DNA from: CAUZIZ01 sp965218775
GTDB lineage: Bacteria; Acidobacteriota; UBA6911; RPQK01; JAJDTT01
Assembly: GCA_965218775.1 (NCBI GenBank)
Contig: CBDCLS010000005.1
Span: 744,001 to 808,000, forward strand
Direction: 5' to 3'
DNA: 64,000 bases
The translations under genes were made by a program, and so were the position numbers. The notes under the pieces were generated by a model. It saw only the letters and a list, made by a program, of their open reading frames with translations, was not told the origin of the DNA and searched no databases. Positions 43,393 to 52,701 of the stretch are shown in pieces. Numbering within the stretch: the stretch's first letter is position 1; each line of letters starts with the position of its first letter.

Positions 43393-44946
43393 TTGGTTGT
43401 CGAGCCTGCACCCCCGATCGGAGCGCTTGTGGAGACCTCGCTTGAATCTTGGGACTTCCTGATCCTGGTCGTCTATCTGCTTGGCATCGTGGCGCTGGGC
43501 AGTTACTTCGCTCGCGGCATGAAAACGTCGGAAGACTTCTTCCTGGCAGGCCGAGGCTTTTCCTGGTTCCCCCTGGGCCTCTCCATCATCGTCTCGCTGA
43601 TGAGCGCCAACAGCTTTCTGGGCACTCCAGGATACAGCTACGGACACGACCTTCAGATGATCGCCGTGTCTCCCTTGATGCTCCCGATCATGTTGATCGT
43701 CCTCTACTTCTTTCTCCCCACCTTCTACCGATTCCGGGTAACCACCGCTTACGAGTACCTGGAACGGCGACTTGGAGCGGGTTCACGCATGGTGGCCACA
43801 AGCTTGTTCCTGTTGACGCGCCTGGGCTGGCTGGGAACCGTGATTTACGTCCCCTGCGTCCCCCTTTCCCGAGTCGCAGGGATCAGCCTGGAACTCTGTG
43901 TTATCGCCGTAGGCCTGGGAGCCACTCTGTATACCGTTTTGGGTGGGATGAAGGCGGTGGTCTGGACGGATGTCATCCAGTTCTTCGTCCTGATCGGAGG
44001 CCTGCTGGTGATGGTCGCTGCTTTGATAGAAAACGTAGATGGAGGAGCGCTCGGAATCTGGGAAAAGGCCAGTGCCGGGGGTAGGACCACCCTTTTTCAG
44101 CTCGAGGGAGATCTCTTCCGTGATACCACAATCTGGGCTATATTCATTGGCAGTATCGCAGCCTATCTGGCCGACTACGGCGCCGACCAGGTAGCCCTCC
44201 AGCGCTATTTCAGCGCCCGCAGCCTGCAGGACAGCCAACGCTCCATCCTCTGTAACGCCGTGGCCGTGATTCCGCTGGTCCTGCTGCTAGGTGCGCTGGG
44301 ATTGGGCCTGTTTGCCTTCTATCAGCAGTCTCCGGAACAACTCCAGCCGGGTATCGAAAAGGATCACGTCATGGTCTTCTTCGCCGCCACTCAGCTCCCC
44401 ACTGGATTCGCCGGCCTCATGATCGCGGCCATCTTCGCCGCCACCATGTCCAGCGTGGACTCTGGGATCAATTCCATGAGTACGGCCTGCGTGGTAGACA
44501 TCTACCGGCGCTGGATCCGTGCTCCCGCTGGGACCTCGAACGAGGAATCCTCCCCCCAAGAAAAGGGTTCCGAGCTGAAGCTGGCGCGTGGACTCACTAC
44601 CTTCTGGGGGTTCGTGGGAACGGTAACCGCTCTCTTCGTCATGCCTCATGCCGGCAGCATCGTGCTCATGAGCGTGAAGGTAATGGGCCTCTTCACGGGC
44701 CCCCTACTGGGCATTTTTCTACTAGCGCTTTTCACCCGCAAGACCCGAGATCTGCCCTGCCTGGCAGGGGCGCTGACGGGTTGGTCCATAGCTGCCTATT
44801 ACGCCTTCGCGACTGAGATGACCTTTTGGTGGTGGTCTCCTCTAGGCTGTCTTATCACGATCGTGGTTGGCTGGGGCCTGAGTGTCCTGATCTCCCAACC
44901 GTCAGCACCTAAGTCCAGCGCGGTGTTTGAGGCGGATGAGGATTAA
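43393..44946 (+). CDS. Sodium:solute symporter (SSS family)
   Basis: 517 aa, about 13 hydrophobic segments; inner membrane. FLAGRGFSWFPLGLSIIVSLMSANSFLG (in pieces: FFLAGRGFSWFPLG, SLMSANSFLG) is the SSS N-terminal signature, and TLYTVLGGMKAVVWTDVIQ and MIAAIFAATMSSVDSGINSM are the conserved sodium-site helices. A hydrophilic loop (residues ~378-395) precedes the last helices. Substrate unknown; family members carry sugars, sialic acid, amino acids or acids. The annotated start is a TTG with weak context; a GTG at 43429 is an alternative. Confidence 0.88.
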   Translation: MVVEPAPPIGALVETSLESWDFLILVVYLLGIVALGSYFARGMKTSEDFFLAGRGFSWFPLGLSIIVSLMSANSFLGTPGYSYGHDLQMIAVSPLMLPIMLIVLYFFLPTFYRFRVTTAYEYLERRLGAGSRMVATSLFLLTRLGWLGTVIYVPCVPLSRVAGISLELCVIAVGLGATLYTVLGGMKAVVWTDVIQFFVLIGGLLVMVAALIENVDGGALGIWEKASAGGRTTLFQLEGDLFRDTTIWAIFIGSIAAYLADYGADQVALQRYFSARSLQDSQRSILCNAVAVIPLVLLLGALGLGLFAFYQQSPEQLQPGIEKDHVMVFFAATQLPTGFAGLMIAAIFAATMSSVDSGINSMSTACVVDIYRRWIRAPAGTSNEESSPQEKGSELKLARGLTTFWGFVGTVTALFVMPHAGSIVLMSVKVMGLFTGPLLGIFLLALFTRKTRDLPCLAGALTGWSIAAYYAFATEMTFWWWSPLGCLITIVVGWGLSVLISQPSAPKSSAVFEADED

Positions 44947-45000
44947 ACCAGGAGCGGCCGGGATGGCTGTTCTCGGTGGTTGTACTCAAGAGGAAGGAAC

Positions 45001-45774
45001 ATGGATAAGAGAATGAAACCCCTAATGCTGCTTATCTTGGGAGGGGCCCTGTCCGGTAACTGTCTGGCAGCCGTTTCAGTCGATAAAATCAAGCAGATCA
45101 GTTGCAAAAGCAAGAAATTCGGACGCAAGGAGTGCTCAGTAAAGGGAGACATCAAAACCGTTGTGCTACTCGAGCAGAAATCTGAATCCCCTTGCGTCGA
45201 GGGGTCCTCGTTTGGCTTCACCGACGACCACGTGTGGGTCGACCAGGGCTGCTCGGCCAAGTTTGAGGTGAGTTACTCCAGCGATGAGGATTCCGGGTGG
45301 TGGAGCGGCTGGAACCGGCAAAGCCAAGTGCAGAAGCGCCGCATCAGTTGCAAGAGCAAGCGCTTCAAGCCCAACACCTGTCGAGTGGAGGGGACGATAC
45401 AGAGCCTCAAAATGCGTAAGCGGAAGTCCGACTCTCCCTGCACTCTGGGGGTCAGTTACGGGTACCGAGGTGAATCGATCTGGGTCAGCCAGGGCTGTGA
45501 AGCAAGTTTCGAGGTCGAGTACAAACCCGGCGTCTCTGCCAACAAACCAGCGCCATGGGGTAGCCGTGACAGGAAGAGAAAGGTCAGCTGCAGTAGCAAG
45601 CGCAACAAGCGCAAGACCTGCCGTGTCGACGGGCCTATTGATTCCTTGCAACTGCGAAAGCAGAAGTCGAACTCGCCCTGTGTCGAGGGCGAGAGCTACG
45701 GCTTCACGGGCGATCACATCTGGGTAGACAAGGGCTGCCGGGCCCAGTTCGAGGTCAAGTATCGCAGCTACTGA
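45001..45774 (+). CDS. Secreted protein with three DUF3011 repeats
   Basis: 257 aa. Signal peptide (MKPLMLLILGGALSGNCLAA) and then three ~62-residue repeats (about residues 33-92, 114-174 and 194-256). Each has four cysteines in the order SCxSK...C(S/R)V(K/E/D)G...SPC..G.S(F/Y)G(F/Y)...(H/S)(V/I)WV(D/S)(Q/K)GC..FEV, the DUF3011 pattern. Repeats 2 and 3 are most alike. Strongly basic; function unknown, probably cell-surface or periplasmic binding. AGAGGAAGGAAC before ATG 45001 fixes the start. Confidence 0.88.
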   Translation: MDKRMKPLMLLILGGALSGNCLAAVSVDKIKQISCKSKKFGRKECSVKGDIKTVVLLEQKSESPCVEGSSFGFTDDHVWVDQGCSAKFEVSYSSDEDSGWWSGWNRQSQVQKRRISCKSKRFKPNTCRVEGTIQSLKMRKRKSDSPCTLGVSYGYRGESIWVSQGCEASFEVEYKPGVSANKPAPWGSRDRKRKVSCSSKRNKRKTCRVDGPIDSLQLRKQKSNSPCVEGESYGFTGDHIWVDKGCRAQFEVKYRSY

Positions 45775-45810
45775 GTCCACCGACTGGCTCCAAGCGGAGA
45801 TCTCGATTCG

Positions 45811-46125
45811 ATGCTGGCCCGCTATCGAAAAGATTTTTCCGAACACGGCCGGCAAAACCAGGAGCGCGGGATGGACCTACAGAACCGCTTCCTCGCCTAT
45901 GCCGATGTCTTCCGGCGCTACGGTGGTATCGTCCCGAATTTCGAGGCCCTGATGCGCGACCCGGGCCTTGCGCCGTATTGCTTCCGGCGTCCACGCGTGA
46001 GCATGGACGAAGTGGCAACTGCAAGGTTTCTCGCCGAAGTGAGAACGAAGATGGAAGCGATCGAGGAGGTTTGTCAGGAATCCTCTTGTTGTCGTGAGCT
46101 ACCCAGTGTGAGCGTGTGTCCCTGA
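45811..46125 (+). CDS. Hypothetical small protein or gene remnant
   Basis: 104 aa, not recognised. The frame is open and in phase with the preceding DUF3011 gene. Residues 20-85 (LQNRFLAYADVFRRYGGIVP, then DPGLAPYCFRRPRVSMDEVA) have protein-like composition, but there is no clear ribosome binding site, and the last residues overlap the end of the STAND gene on the other strand. Could be the end of a longer lost gene. Low confidence. Confidence 0.3.
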   Translation: MLARYRKDFSEHGRQNQERGMDLQNRFLAYADVFRRYGGIVPNFEALMRDPGLAPYCFRRPRVSMDEVATARFLAEVRTKMEAIEEVCQESSCCRELPSVSVCP

Positions 46126-47104
46126 GCCTGCCGCCTGGGCATGCTGCTGTGCTACCAGAAGATCCAGGTTCTCCTTCACTTGCTCGGCTTCCGCATGAGC
46201 ACTACTCTGACAGAGAATCTCGTAGGATTTTTCCAGGTAGTCTTGGGCCTCTTCGTAAGCCCCTTGGCTGTATTTGATCAACCCGATATTGTTGTAAATA
46301 GGTCCCAGTCCCGCTCGGTCCCCTACCTCTTCGCGTATCTGCTCGCTTTTCAGATAGTAATCCAGAGCCTTCTCGTGTTCGCCTCGAACCCGGTAGATCT
46401 CACCGATGTTGTTATAGGTGGGCCCCAGGCTGACGCGGTCCTGGGTTTCCTTGGCAATCCTCTCGGTCTCCAAAAAGTAATCCAGAGCTTCGTCGTACTC
46501 CCTCTGGGCCCGGTAGATCAGGCCCATTTGGTTGTAACAGGTCGACAGGCTCTTACCTTCGAGGTGATCGCTGACCCTCTGCCACATCTCCAGGTGCAGC
46601 TCATGTAAGCCCCACTCCAGGAAGTGTTTCGACAGCTGGAAGGGAGCCGCTTCCGCATACTGACCAGCCCTGAAGAAGTGATAGCTGGCTTCCACCTGCC
46701 CCAGCACTCGATCGTAACTCGTCGGGTCATCTGGAAAAGGTAACCCGTCATAGTACCCGGCCGCTTCTGCATGGGTCTTCACTTGAGCCTCTCTCTCAAA
46801 CGTATCCACCAGATACCGCCTCAGCAAACCGTGCAATCGATAAGTCTCGTTTTTCTCGTCATAGCTCAAGACACACCGTTCCACCAATCGCCGCAAAGGC
46901 TCCAGGATCGCCTCTGGTCTTTCTCCAAGGTGATACCGGAACACCTCCTCAGGGATCGGTTCTTGGTGGGTGATGGCTACCAGCAAGAGTTCTCGTTCTT
47001 CCTCTTCAAGTTGCTGGGCCACCAACTCCAGCAACCGATCCTGGAAGTCGTTGCCTGCATCCCCCAGCGAGTCCAGAACGTCGCTGTTTGCTAGACCCGC
47101 TAAC
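46099..47104 (-). pseudogene. Membrane STAND NTPase with TPRs, 3' half (split by IS1634-family element)
   Basis: Encodes the C-terminal ~330 residues: ELVAQQLEEEERELLLVAIT, a winged-helix-like region (VLSYDEKNETYRLHGLLRRY), then tetratricopeptide repeats (CYNQMGLIYRAQREYDEALD, TYNNIGEIYRVRGEHEKALD, IYNNIGLIKYSQGAYEEAQD), ending QAAGSGTHAHTG. In the present sequence its frame opens inside the IS and it has no native start. Excising the element and one GCTAAC duplication joins it in frame to the half at 49298-50505 (...GEMLLLAGLANSDV...), giving a ~735-aa protein. Confidence 0.87.
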
Positions 47105-47216
47105 CCGAAGTTCCCTGAGACTTTAGCAGATAACTGACTGACTCTACAGGAGATAAAGGGATTTTTGGACTGTATTGTGTAGGCATGTAATTGTGGCTTA
47201 TATTTCAATAGTGTGC

Positions 47217-47246
47217 TTGACTTTAAAGGATTATATAGGGTATAGT
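47217..47246 (+). promoter_or_regulatory. Transposase promoter, IS copy 2
   Basis: TTGACT (47217-47222) and TATAGT (47241-47246), here with an 18-base spacer because of an extra A; copy 1 has 17. ATG 47254 follows 7 bases after the -10 box. Confidence 0.65.
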
Positions 47247-47253
47247 GGTAATC

Positions 47254-49218
47254 ATGTACATCACCTCCGTCCCCAACCGCGGCTCTCCCCCCGCCATCCT
47301 GCTGCGCGAGAGCTACCGCCAAGGCGGTCAGGTTAAGACCCGCACCCTTGCCAATCTCTCCAAGTTGCCCGCCGAAGCGATCGCCCTGCTGCGCCGCAGC
47401 CTTAAGGGGGAAACCCTGCTGGCCCCGGAGGACGCCTTCGAGGCCATCGCCTCCTTCCAGCAGGGACACGTCCAAGCCGTGCTCACGGCCATGCGCCGAC
47501 TCGGCCTCCCCCAACTGCTGGCCTCGCGGCCCTCGCGTCAACGCCAGTTGGTCTTGGCCCTGGTGGCGGCGCGCATCCTGGAACCAGCCAGTAAGCTGGC
47601 GACCACGCGCTGGTGGCAGGTCACCACCCTGCCCTCGGAGCTGGGAGTGGAGGAGGCCGACCAGGAGGACCTGTATGCGGCGCTGGACTGGTTAGGGCAA
47701 CGCCAGGCGCCGATCGAGAAAAAGCTGGCCGCTCGACACCTCCGTGAGGACGGCCTGGCGCTGTACGATCTGACCTCCACCTACTTCGAGGGCACCACCT
47801 GTTCGCTGGCCAGCCTCGGGTACAATCGGGACGGAAAGCGCGGCAAGCTCCAGATCAACTACGGGTTGCTGACCAACCGCCGCGGGATTCCCGTCTCGGT
47901 CTCGGTCTTCGAGGGCAAGACCGGGGACCCGAAAACCCTGCTGCCGGAGGTGGACAAGCTCCGACAGCAGTTCGGGATCGAGCGGCTGGCCCTGGTGGGG
48001 GACCGGGGGATGATCACCCACAAACAGATCGATGCCCTGCGCCCGATCGACGGCATCGACTGGATCAGCGCGCTCCGCTCGGAGACCATCCGCAAGCTAG
48101 TGGAGGGCGGGGCGATCCAAAGGGGACTCTTCGATGAGCGCAACCTGTTCGAGCTCTCCCATCCGGACCTCCCCGGCGAACGACTCGTCGCCTGTCGGAA
48201 TCCGGAGCTCGCCCAAAGACGGGCGCGCCACCGCAGCAGCCTGCTGGAGGCCACCACCCGGGAGCTGGAGAAGGTGCGCCGGATGGTCACCGCAGGGCGT
48301 CTGCAGGGGCAGGAGCAGATCGGCAAGCGCGTGCGCCAGGTGCTCGGTCAGTACCGGCTGGGCCAACACTATCGGCTGCAGATACGGGAGGACGGTTTCG
48401 AGTCTCGAGCCGATGAAGAGGCGATCGCCGCCGAGCTGGCCCAAGCGGCGAGCAAGAGCCCAGAGTTGGCGCAAAGACGACAGCAGCACTACGCCCGTCA
48501 TCGCCAGGCGATCGACCAACAGCTAGAGCACCTCCGCCAGCGGATCCAGCGGGGGCGTCTGTACGGCAAGGAGCACATCGGGGTTCGGGTGGGAAAGGTG
48601 CTCAACAAGTACAAAGTCGGCAAGCACTTCCAACTGCACATCGAGGAGGATCGATTCGACTTCGAGATCGACCCGGAGAAGGTCCAAGCCGAAGCGGCCC
48701 TCGACGGTCTCTACGTGGTGCGCACGAGCCTGCCCCAAGAGACGCTCGACGCCGCCCAGACGGTCCTCAGCTACAAACTCCTGGGCAGCGTGGAGCGGGC
48801 CTTTCGCTCCTTCAAGACGATGGACCTCAACGTCCGACCCATCCACCACCGCCTGGCCCGCCGGGTCCGGGCCCACATCTTTTTGTGTCTGCTCGCCTAC
48901 TACGTCCTCTGGCACATGCTCGAGGCATGGCGTCCGCTGCTCTTCGCCGACGAGGATCTGGAAGCGAAGAGGACGCGCGACCCGGTGGCGCCGGCCCGCC
49001 GTTCCCAGCAAGCGCTCCGTAAGGTGCACTCCAGAACCCTTGAGGATGGCACCGAGGTGCACAGCTTTCAGACGCTTCTGAAGTTCTTGAGCAGCATCAC
49101 CCGCAACCTGTGCCGGGTCCGCAGCGCAGCCCCTGAGGCCACCACCTTCGAGATCCTCACCACACCCAGCGCCAAGCAGCAACGCGCCTTTGATCTTCTG
49201 GAGACCATTCGAGTGTAG
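47254..49218 (+). CDS. IS1634-family transposase, copy 2
   Basis: 654 aa, identical to copy 1 apart from Leu for Pro in LALYDLTSTYFEG beside the first catalytic Asp. The DDE residues and the full family length are intact, so both copies are probably active. Leu at this position is a hydrophobic residue next to the catalytic strand; whether the Pro in copy 1 affects activity is unknown. Confidence 0.95.
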   Translation: MYITSVPNRGSPPAILLRESYRQGGQVKTRTLANLSKLPAEAIALLRRSLKGETLLAPEDAFEAIASFQQGHVQAVLTAMRRLGLPQLLASRPSRQRQLVLALVAARILEPASKLATTRWWQVTTLPSELGVEEADQEDLYAALDWLGQRQAPIEKKLAARHLREDGLALYDLTSTYFEGTTCSLASLGYNRDGKRGKLQINYGLLTNRRGIPVSVSVFEGKTGDPKTLLPEVDKLRQQFGIERLALVGDRGMITHKQIDALRPIDGIDWISALRSETIRKLVEGGAIQRGLFDERNLFELSHPDLPGERLVACRNPELAQRRARHRSSLLEATTRELEKVRRMVTAGRLQGQEQIGKRVRQVLGQYRLGQHYRLQIREDGFESRADEEAIAAELAQAASKSPELAQRRQQHYARHRQAIDQQLEHLRQRIQRGRLYGKEHIGVRVGKVLNKYKVGKHFQLHIEEDRFDFEIDPEKVQAEAALDGLYVVRTSLPQETLDAAQTVLSYKLLGSVERAFRSFKTMDLNVRPIHHRLARRVRAHIFLCLLAYYVLWHMLEAWRPLLFADEDLEAKRTRDPVAPARRSQQALRKVHSRTLEDGTEVHSFQTLLKFLSSITRNLCRVRSAAPEATTFEILTTPSAKQQRAFDLLETIRV

Positions 49219-49297
49219 GCAGACCGCTGCAGCCCCTATTGCACGTATCCCTTTGAAATCATGGTACTTTTCTGCTCCTAACAGAAAGGAACTTCAG

Positions 49298-50505
49298 GCT
49301 AACAGTAGCATTTCCCCCGGATTCCCCAGGGCGAGTTCATGTATCCTCTGTAGAGTTTCTGGGGACTCGCTCGGATCGCCCAAGCTTCTCAACAGCTCAT
49401 GACTCTCCTCCTGCTCCAGTCCTCCCAATTCCACTTTGGCTTCGGCACCAACGAGCCGTTCCTCAAACACAGGCTCAATCCTGCTCATCAGCACAACCAA
49501 GCCCGGATGTTCTCCTTGCAGCAGCTGAGCAAAGAACCGGTATAGTCCCGGGTGTCGAATCTGGTGACGGCGATCGAATAGCAGGTGTAGATCGTCGAAG
49601 ATGAGGGAATAGTTCCGCTTTGAGAGTGCCGAGGCTACGGCATCGATCTTGTCTCTAGTAGTGGCGACCGGATTCTCCAATATTCCACTGAGGCTCTGGT
49701 CACCTCGGCCTTGGAAAAAGGTTCGAAGCTTCAGGAAAAGAGTATCCAAGGTGGGGCGTTCCTCTTCGCTGAATCGGTGCCAGAAAACCAGAGACAGATC
49801 TTCGACTGATTTCTGGACAGCTCTGGCCACGAGAGCGGTCTTCCCGATCCCTCCCGAGCCGATCAGAACTGCTAGATGGTCGCCCCTACCCTCGAAGAAC
49901 AATTGAAGGCGCTCCAGTTCAGCCTCCCTGCCTACGAACAGACCAGGGTCCGGAACCGAGGAAAGTATCTTCAGGTCGGCCTCATTCCGAAGCACTTTTT
50001 TTGCGGGTAAAGGAACCACTTCGTCTGGAGTTCGAAGATCAGACTGGATCCGTTCTTCGGACTCGTCGGAGGCATCATACTCGGCAAGAGAGCTTCCGTA
50101 GACTTCACCCGGAGAGGTTTCTTGTTCTAGTTCTTTTGAAGCTACTTCGACCGTCTCCGATTCCTTTGTTGTGCGGCGCGGGAACTCGCAGAAATTCAGT
50201 TGCTCGCGCTCAATCATCCGGGTCAACTCAGCGTTTGCAATCTTGGTATAGCTCGTCGGCCCCCCAACAATAGCTGCCACCAACCATTTTGATATTCGAT
50301 GGATATTCAGGAGTAGCAGGGCTGTCCCTAGCGCAATCAGTGCAACTCCGACGTTGGCTGATTCAAATGTCTTTCCGAGAAAATCGAGACCAGTCTCACC
50401 CTTGATCCCGTAGAAAGTGACAATGACACTCACATAGGCCAGAAAGATTCCGGCCACAAGGGCTGAGATTACGATATTTGCTAGAAACTGTCGCGATAAC
50501 CTCAC
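49298..50505 (-). pseudogene. Membrane STAND NTPase, 5' half (split by IS1634-family element)
   Basis: GTG start with TAGGAG five bases upstream. Two N-terminal membrane segments (about residues 10-32 and 52-68), a charged linker (100-170), then a STAND-type NTPase: GLFVGREAELERL, Walker A GSGGIGKTALV (216-226), Walker B YSLIFDDLHLLF (299-310) and a sensor strand GLVVLMSRIEPVF. The frame enters the IS after GEMLLLA and stops. With the 3' half it makes a ~735-aa membrane-anchored NTPase with C-terminal TPR sensor, the plan of many bacterial immune-type NTPases. Substrate or trigger unknown. Preceded on the same strand by a coiled-coil gene, 64 bases away. Confidence 0.87.
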
Positions 50506-50569
50506 AGAAACTCCTAGTGGGAGATGAGCGACTAATCCACGGTGATTCTTAGTGCTAATACTCTCCCGC

Positions 50570-51061
50570 TCAGACTCTCAGGTCCACGTTCTCATCGGGA
50601 TGGGACGGTTGACTCAGTGCATCCTCGGCAGCCAGTTGCTCCTTCAGAGAGCCGAGTGAGTCGTTTCCAGTGACCTCTTCTCCGGCACTTGCGTCGGATT
50701 GCGCCTTGAAAACGTTGATTTCAGGTAGCGTATTTACATAGCTTTCAAGCTCTTGCGGAAACTCCCTTGAGTCAACGCTGTCGTCGACGCTCAACCCATC
50801 AGAATCTTCCCCGCTTTCAACCTCGGTTACCGGGGACACTTCGATTGGAGAAGTCTGGGAGTCCAGATTTCCAATCGCGAGGTCACTCGCCAGAAGCTTC
50901 ACCGCCTCGACTGCTCCTAGCTGCTCCTGCCAACGACTTGTCAGTTTCTCTGATTTGGTCTCAATGGCCTTGAGCCGTTCCCGGATCCGTTTCTTCTTTA
51001 TTTTCAGGTTCGCGATTCTTTCGTTGATCTCCTCTGTCATTTCGTCAAGATTTACATCCAT
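50570..51061 (-). CDS. Coiled-coil protein, upstream partner of the STAND NTPase
   Basis: 163 aa, not recognised. Residues 5-50 are a strong coiled coil (INERIANLKIKKKRIRERLK, AIETKSEKLTSRWQEQ); the rest is acidic and Ser/Glu-rich, probably disordered, with no membrane segment. GGGGG six bases before ATG 51061. Sits 64 bases upstream of the STAND NTPase gene on the same strand, so the two were likely one operon. A sensor or effector-partner role is inference from position only. Confidence 0.7.
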   Translation of the reverse strand: MDVNLDEMTEEINERIANLKIKKKRIRERLKAIETKSEKLTSRWQEQLGAVEAVKLLASDLAIGNLDSQTSPIEVSPVTEVESGEDSDGLSVDDSVDSREFPQELESYVNTLPEINVFKAQSDASAGEEVTGNDSLGSLKEQLAAEDALSQPSHPDENVDLRV

Positions 51062-51501
51062 TGTTGCCCCCTTTGATTCTGAACTCCTTTTCCGACACCG
51101 GCGGCAAGCGTTCCTTCTGGCTCAAAACCAGAAACTTGGGACCCTCGCCCGAGCACATCGGTTGAGCAACAGCGCTCAGTCATCTTAATCGGCCGTCTGC
51201 AAGTTCTTCTTTATCTTCCAGGAAATCTTCCTGATGTGCCTAGCCCGAAGAAGTGTCAGGTTGGCGGTCCTAATCCGAGGTCAGAGAAAGAGACTGATTC
51301 TCAGGATTCTCAGTAGAATTGGGGGACGAGATCGCAAATGGGGGACATCCTCTAACGGAAAACGAACCCGTCACCAAAGCTACGAGCTCAGTTCCGGATC
51401 ACGGTAGGACGAACAGTCCGAGGCCAACGACGGGAATCCCGAGCAGCTATCGCTTCAAGAAGTGCGACACGGCGTACGCCGACGCCGGCTGAACCCGAGG
51501 T
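51062..51501. other. Intergenic region, nothing recognised
   Basis: About 440 bases between the coiled-coil gene start and the stop of the Asp-box gene at 51502. It must hold the promoter of the STAND operon; no convincing box pair, RNA or repeat was identified. Confidence 0.45.
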
Positions 51502-52617
51502 TCAGAGTTCGGCGTCCACTCGAAGGAGGGCGAGCTCGATGTGGGAGTTTCCATCCACGAACGTCGTATAGTAGGCCGCCAGAACATGGTCGCCGCCATC
51601 GAGAATCATGCTCGGATAGGCACAGTCCCGTGAGTCTGTCGGGGAGACATAAAGCGACTCGGTCTCCGTCCAGGTTGCTCCGTCGTCACCCGAGAGGGCC
51701 ATTCCAATGCCCACCTGAGCGTTCGGTCGCACCTGCCGGTACGCGAAAAGAATGTGACCCGACGGCAGCATCAGTAGGCTCGGGCACTGGCCGAAGAGGT
51801 CGAGCTTTTCCGCTGGGCGCCACGTCTTGCCGCGGTCGGTCGAGTAACTGCGGTACGTCTCCTTGCCACTGCGGATCATGCTGAGCAGCCGGCCGTCTCG
51901 GAGCTCCACGATGTCCCGCTCGTCTTGCAGATGCGAGGCAATCGTGCGCCACTCGGGCCAGGTTTCTCCGTTATCGTGGGAGACGAAGTAACCGACGCGC
52001 CAGTAATCCTCCTCTTCTTTGCGTGCGCCGCCGCCCTGCCAGAGCATGCCGTCGACTTCAATCAAGCGACCGTATTGGTTCTGCCACGCCCAGCCAGGTT
52101 GAGGGCCGATCTCCCTTCTCGTCCAAGTGCGTCCGCCGTCGTCGCTCCGCAAATTGAAGACGCGGAACTCGAGGTTGCCACGCTGGCCTTTTTCCACATG
52201 GCGCACACACTGCGCCGGGGCCAGGACTCTGCCGTCGGGGAGTTGCAACGGCCCGTGGTGGGCTCCGGCTCCCCAACCGGGCTCTTGGAGGATCGTTTCC
52301 GGCGCGGACCACGTCGCCCCGTCGTCGGAGGAGCGCGTCACCTTCACGACAGAATCGTCGGTTTTCCAGTGGTTGTTTCCCTCGCGGTAGAGAATCAAGA
52401 GCGTCCCGTCGTCGAGGCGAGTAAGGCCGGGAAACGCACGGTGGCTGGCGGGTCCTGACGTCACGGGCAGGCGCGTCTCGACGGTCACAGAAACTGTGCT
52501 ACCGACCGTTCCACGCTGCCTGTTGCCACATCCCCCCAAACTGCTGCTGGCTGTTACGCCGATTGCCGTGGCCCGTAAGAACTCCCGGCGACTCGGTCGT
52601 GAGAATCTGTGTTTCAC
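51502..52617 (-). CDS. Tat-exported sialidase-like Asp-box protein
   Basis: 371 aa. The start RPSRREFLRATAIGVTASSS is a twin-arginine signal followed by a possible lipobox cysteine (LGGCGN). Six-bladed propeller with Asp boxes SSDDGATW, SDDGGRTW, SHDNGETW, STDRGKTW and SGDDGATW. ELRDGRLLSMIRSG and LPSGHILFAYRQVR resemble exo-alpha-sialidase strands with an arginine for the substrate carboxylate. The exact sugar is unknown. Confidence 0.85.
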   Translation of the reverse strand: MKHRFSRPSRREFLRATAIGVTASSSLGGCGNRQRGTVGSTVSVTVETRLPVTSGPASHRAFPGLTRLDDGTLLILYREGNNHWKTDDSVVKVTRSSDDGATWSAPETILQEPGWGAGAHHGPLQLPDGRVLAPAQCVRHVEKGQRGNLEFRVFNLRSDDGGRTWTRREIGPQPGWAWQNQYGRLIEVDGMLWQGGGARKEEEDYWRVGYFVSHDNGETWPEWRTIASHLQDERDIVELRDGRLLSMIRSGKETYRSYSTDRGKTWRPAEKLDLFGQCPSLLMLPSGHILFAYRQVRPNAQVGIGMALSGDDGATWTETESLYVSPTDSRDCAYPSMILDGGDHVLAAYYTTFVDGNSHIELALLRVDAEL

Positions 52618-52701
52618 TGGTACCTACTCTACTCTTTTCTTTTTGATCCCTCAGGGTCCGTCATAATCGGTGTAGTAGGTTATCGCTGTGTCCGAGACGG
52701 T

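Larger units (their letters stand above)
47105..49297 (+). mobile_element. IS1634-family insertion sequence, copy 2
   Basis: 2193 bp, same ends as copy 1 (CCGAAGTTCC / CTGAAGTTCC complement) and flanked by a different 6-bp duplication, GCTAAC, at 47099-47104 and 49298-49303. Differs from copy 1 by one extra A in the promoter spacer, a C/T near the right end and a Pro/Leu codon. It interrupts the STAND NTPase gene, with the transposase on the opposite strand to it. Confidence 0.93.

Noticed and set aside
45755..46024. Minus-strand 89-codon frame in the gap after DUF3011
   Set aside because: Arg/Gly/Ser-rich composition typical of an antisense shadow; the plus-strand frame is the better, still weak, candidate.
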